This document shows positions 62,654 through 64,000 of a DNA stretch of 64,000 nucleotides, piece by piece. The notes below the pieces were generated by a model. It had not been told where the DNA came from. It searched no databases and saw only the letters and a list, made by a program, of their open reading frames with translations. Position 1 is the first letter of the stretch. Every line of letters starts with the position of its first letter. A program made the translations under genes and the position numbers. Source of the DNA: Oleidesulfovibrio sp964593925 (lineage in GTDB: Bacteria > Desulfobacterota > Desulfovibrionia > Desulfovibrionales > Desulfovibrionaceae). The DNA is taken from positions 1 through 64,000 of the forward strand of contig CAZQKM010000006.1 of the NCBI GenBank assembly GCA_964593925.1. Direction: 5' to 3'.

Positions 62654-64000
62654 CTAACCCCTGCCCTCATGCGGCATAAACCAACCGTGCAGCAGGGCTA
62701 TGGCGGCCTCGGCCTCCTCCTCACATCGGGTCTGATCCCACCCCAGCTCATCGCCCATGATACGCGCCACCACAGGTGTAGCCTCAACAGCATGGGCAAT
62801 ATTCACCAATCCCAGCGGTAGACGCCGCACCAATACGTCGCTTACACGTAACGCCAGCTCGTGGCGCACCTGATAAACGACTTCTGCCTCAATATAGGGG
62901 TGCTCAGGATGCAAGCGCCCTGTCAGGGCGGTCTGCGCAACCACCTGCAGCACCGCTACTGCCTCATCTCCATATGTAGTGTACAAGGCAGCGGCCAAGT
63001 CTTCGGATACGGCATACTCACGGGCAAGCTCGGCATGAGCGCCAGGCACAAGGGCACGCGAACCCAACACCCTGAGTCCTTCTGTCACACATGGACGCCG
63101 AAGATTGAAACCGAAAAGTGCATCTGCCTTGTCCACAGCATCCTCAGCCATGCGCCGATAGCTGGTCCACTTGCCCCCGGTAATACTTAAAAGACCACCG
63201 GGGGTTACATCAAGAACGTGCGTACGCGCCAACTCCTGTGTACTGCCCTTGCCAGGTGCAAAAACCAGCGGACGCAGCCCACTCCACACCGCACGCACAT
63301 CATCACGGGTAACAGAGCGCTTGAGATACTGGCAGGCATATCTCAGCAGGTAGTCCACATCTTTTTCTTCCGGCACAGGTGCGTGTACCGGCAAGGCGGG
63401 TTCATCCGTTGTGCCGAACAGCACATGCCCCATCCAAGGGATCATGAACAGCACGCGGCCGTCTTCTGTGCGCGGAATCATCAACGAAATATCAGCGGGC
63501 GCCACATCAGCATCCAACATTATATGGATACCGGAGCTTACCTTCAGAATATCAGGCAATTGTGCCTCATCCATACGACGCACTGTATCGGCCAGGGGGC
63601 CTGTTGCGTTAATCACGCCGCGTGCATGGATGGTCCACTCCTCACCGCTCAGCGAATCACGTACGTATGCCCCACGTACTTTATCCTGTTCATGCACAAG
63701 ACCTGTTACTTCCACATGGTTTACACATACTGCTCCATGCGCATTGGCGGTACGGGCCAACGTCACGGCCATGCGGGCATCATTAAATTGCCCATCGTAG
63801 TACATAACCGCAGCCTTGTAGCCTTCCATATTTAATGTGGGAAACAACTCCCGAGCTTTTTTGGCGGTTATCACTTTGCTGCGACCGAGCCCCCGCCTGC
63901 CTGCAAGCAAATCATACAACACAAGTCCGGCATATATATAGCTGGCCTCATAGACTGAATGCACCGGCGTCAACAACTTGAGGGGATGCACTAAGTGCGA
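62654..64000 (-). CDS. glpD: Aerobic-type glycerol-3-phosphate dehydrogenase, partial
   Basis: The 3' 449 codons are present; the frame is open to the window edge (SHLVHPLKLLTP at the boundary), so the N-terminal FAD-binding part is outside. Visible are YYDGQFNDARMAVTLARTA, GVINATGPLAD, LKVSSGIHIMLD, GRVLFMIPWMGHVLFGTTD and TPGGLLSITGGKWTSYRRMAEDAVD, as in GlpD/GlpA. It oxidises glycerol 3-phosphate to dihydroxyacetone phosphate, passing electrons to the quinone pool. It is first in the glpD-glpF-glpK operon, 63 nt before glpF. Confidence 0.95.
   Translation of the reverse strand, partial: SHLVHPLKLLTPVHSVYEASYIYAGLVLYDLLAGRRGLGRSKVITAKKARELFPTLNMEGYKAAVMYYDGQFNDARMAVTLARTANAHGAVCVNHVEVTGLVHEQDKVRGAYVRDSLSGEEWTIHARGVINATGPLADTVRRMDEAQLPDILKVSSGIHIMLDADVAPADISLMIPRTEDGRVLFMIPWMGHVLFGTTDEPALPVHAPVPEEKDVDYLLRYACQYLKRSVTRDDVRAVWSGLRPLVFAPGKGSTQELARTHVLDVTPGGLLSITGGKWTSYRRMAEDAVDKADALFGFNLRRPCVTEGLRVLGSRALVPGAHAELAREYAVSEDLAAALYTTYGDEAVAVLQVVAQTALTGRLHPEHPYIEAEVVYQVRHELALRVSDVLVRRLPLGLVNIAHAVEATPVVARIMGDELGWDQTRCEEEAEAAIALLHGWFMPHEGRG

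Noticed and set aside
1..64000. CRISPR arrays and rRNA genes
   Set aside because: No regularly spaced repeat-spacer pattern and no rRNA sequence were seen.

Overview
The window reads as a Desulfovibrionaceae-like chromosome (sulfate- or sulfite-reducing Desulfobacterota). The main clues are an archaeal-type early aromatic pathway (ADH synthase plus 3-dehydroquinate synthase II) clustered with pheA, aroA and tyrA, a CbiR-like/CobU pair, and a short isocitrate dehydrogenase. Species cannot be named from the sequence. Calls rest on reading translations, motifs and remembered family signatures; no database search was run.

Positions 1-5311 are an integrated mobile element, visibly richer in A+T than the rest. 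It carries a ColE2-plasmid-type replication initiator, an AT-rich candidate origin with short repeats, an excisionase, a tyrosine integrase and several small unknown genes. It abuts the 3' end of a tRNA-Ala(GGC) gene (5312-5387, minus), the likely attachment site. The other element end is not visible and probably lies left of the window.

From 5.7 to 30.4 kb the content is mostly housekeeping: malQ with a PFK-2/FBPase-2-like bifunctional enzyme, sstT, hldD, a YkgJ-type protein, rmlA, icd, a DUF898/M48 pair, ribF, a ClC channel with CBS domains, and a three-gene minus-strand set (methyltransferase, an aldolase paralogue without catalytic residues, a small membrane protein). Divergent from that set is a fusion of an endonuclease Q-like nuclease with a UvrD-type helicase. 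Next come the CbiR/CobU pair and a DHH phosphoesterase.

From 30.4 to 35.9 kb lies the aromatic amino acid operon, preceded by a promoter, a Tyr/Phe-rich leader peptide and a rho-independent terminator, which together look like a classical attenuator. From 35.9 to 42.5 kb a stress or membrane cluster combines AdoMet decarboxylase, a K+ channel, a YbjN-like protein, PspA, DUF4178, a membrane-anchored spermidine-synthase-like protein, a double DUF350 protein and a membrane-anchored unknown protein.

From 43.9 to 57.1 kb is an amino-acid oxidation region: a three-subunit flavin/2Fe-2S dehydrogenase with RidA, a hybrid kinase with a periplasmic amino-acid-binding-type sensor, a sigma-54 activator, an MmsA-type dehydrogenase and an APC permease. 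The right end holds panF with its DUF997 partner, a TauE/SafE exporter and glpD-glpF-glpK, with glpD cut by the window edge. Two decayed genes were found in long gaps: an IS3-family transposase (42.6-43.4 kb) and, less surely, a glycosyltransferase (15.7-16.2 kb).
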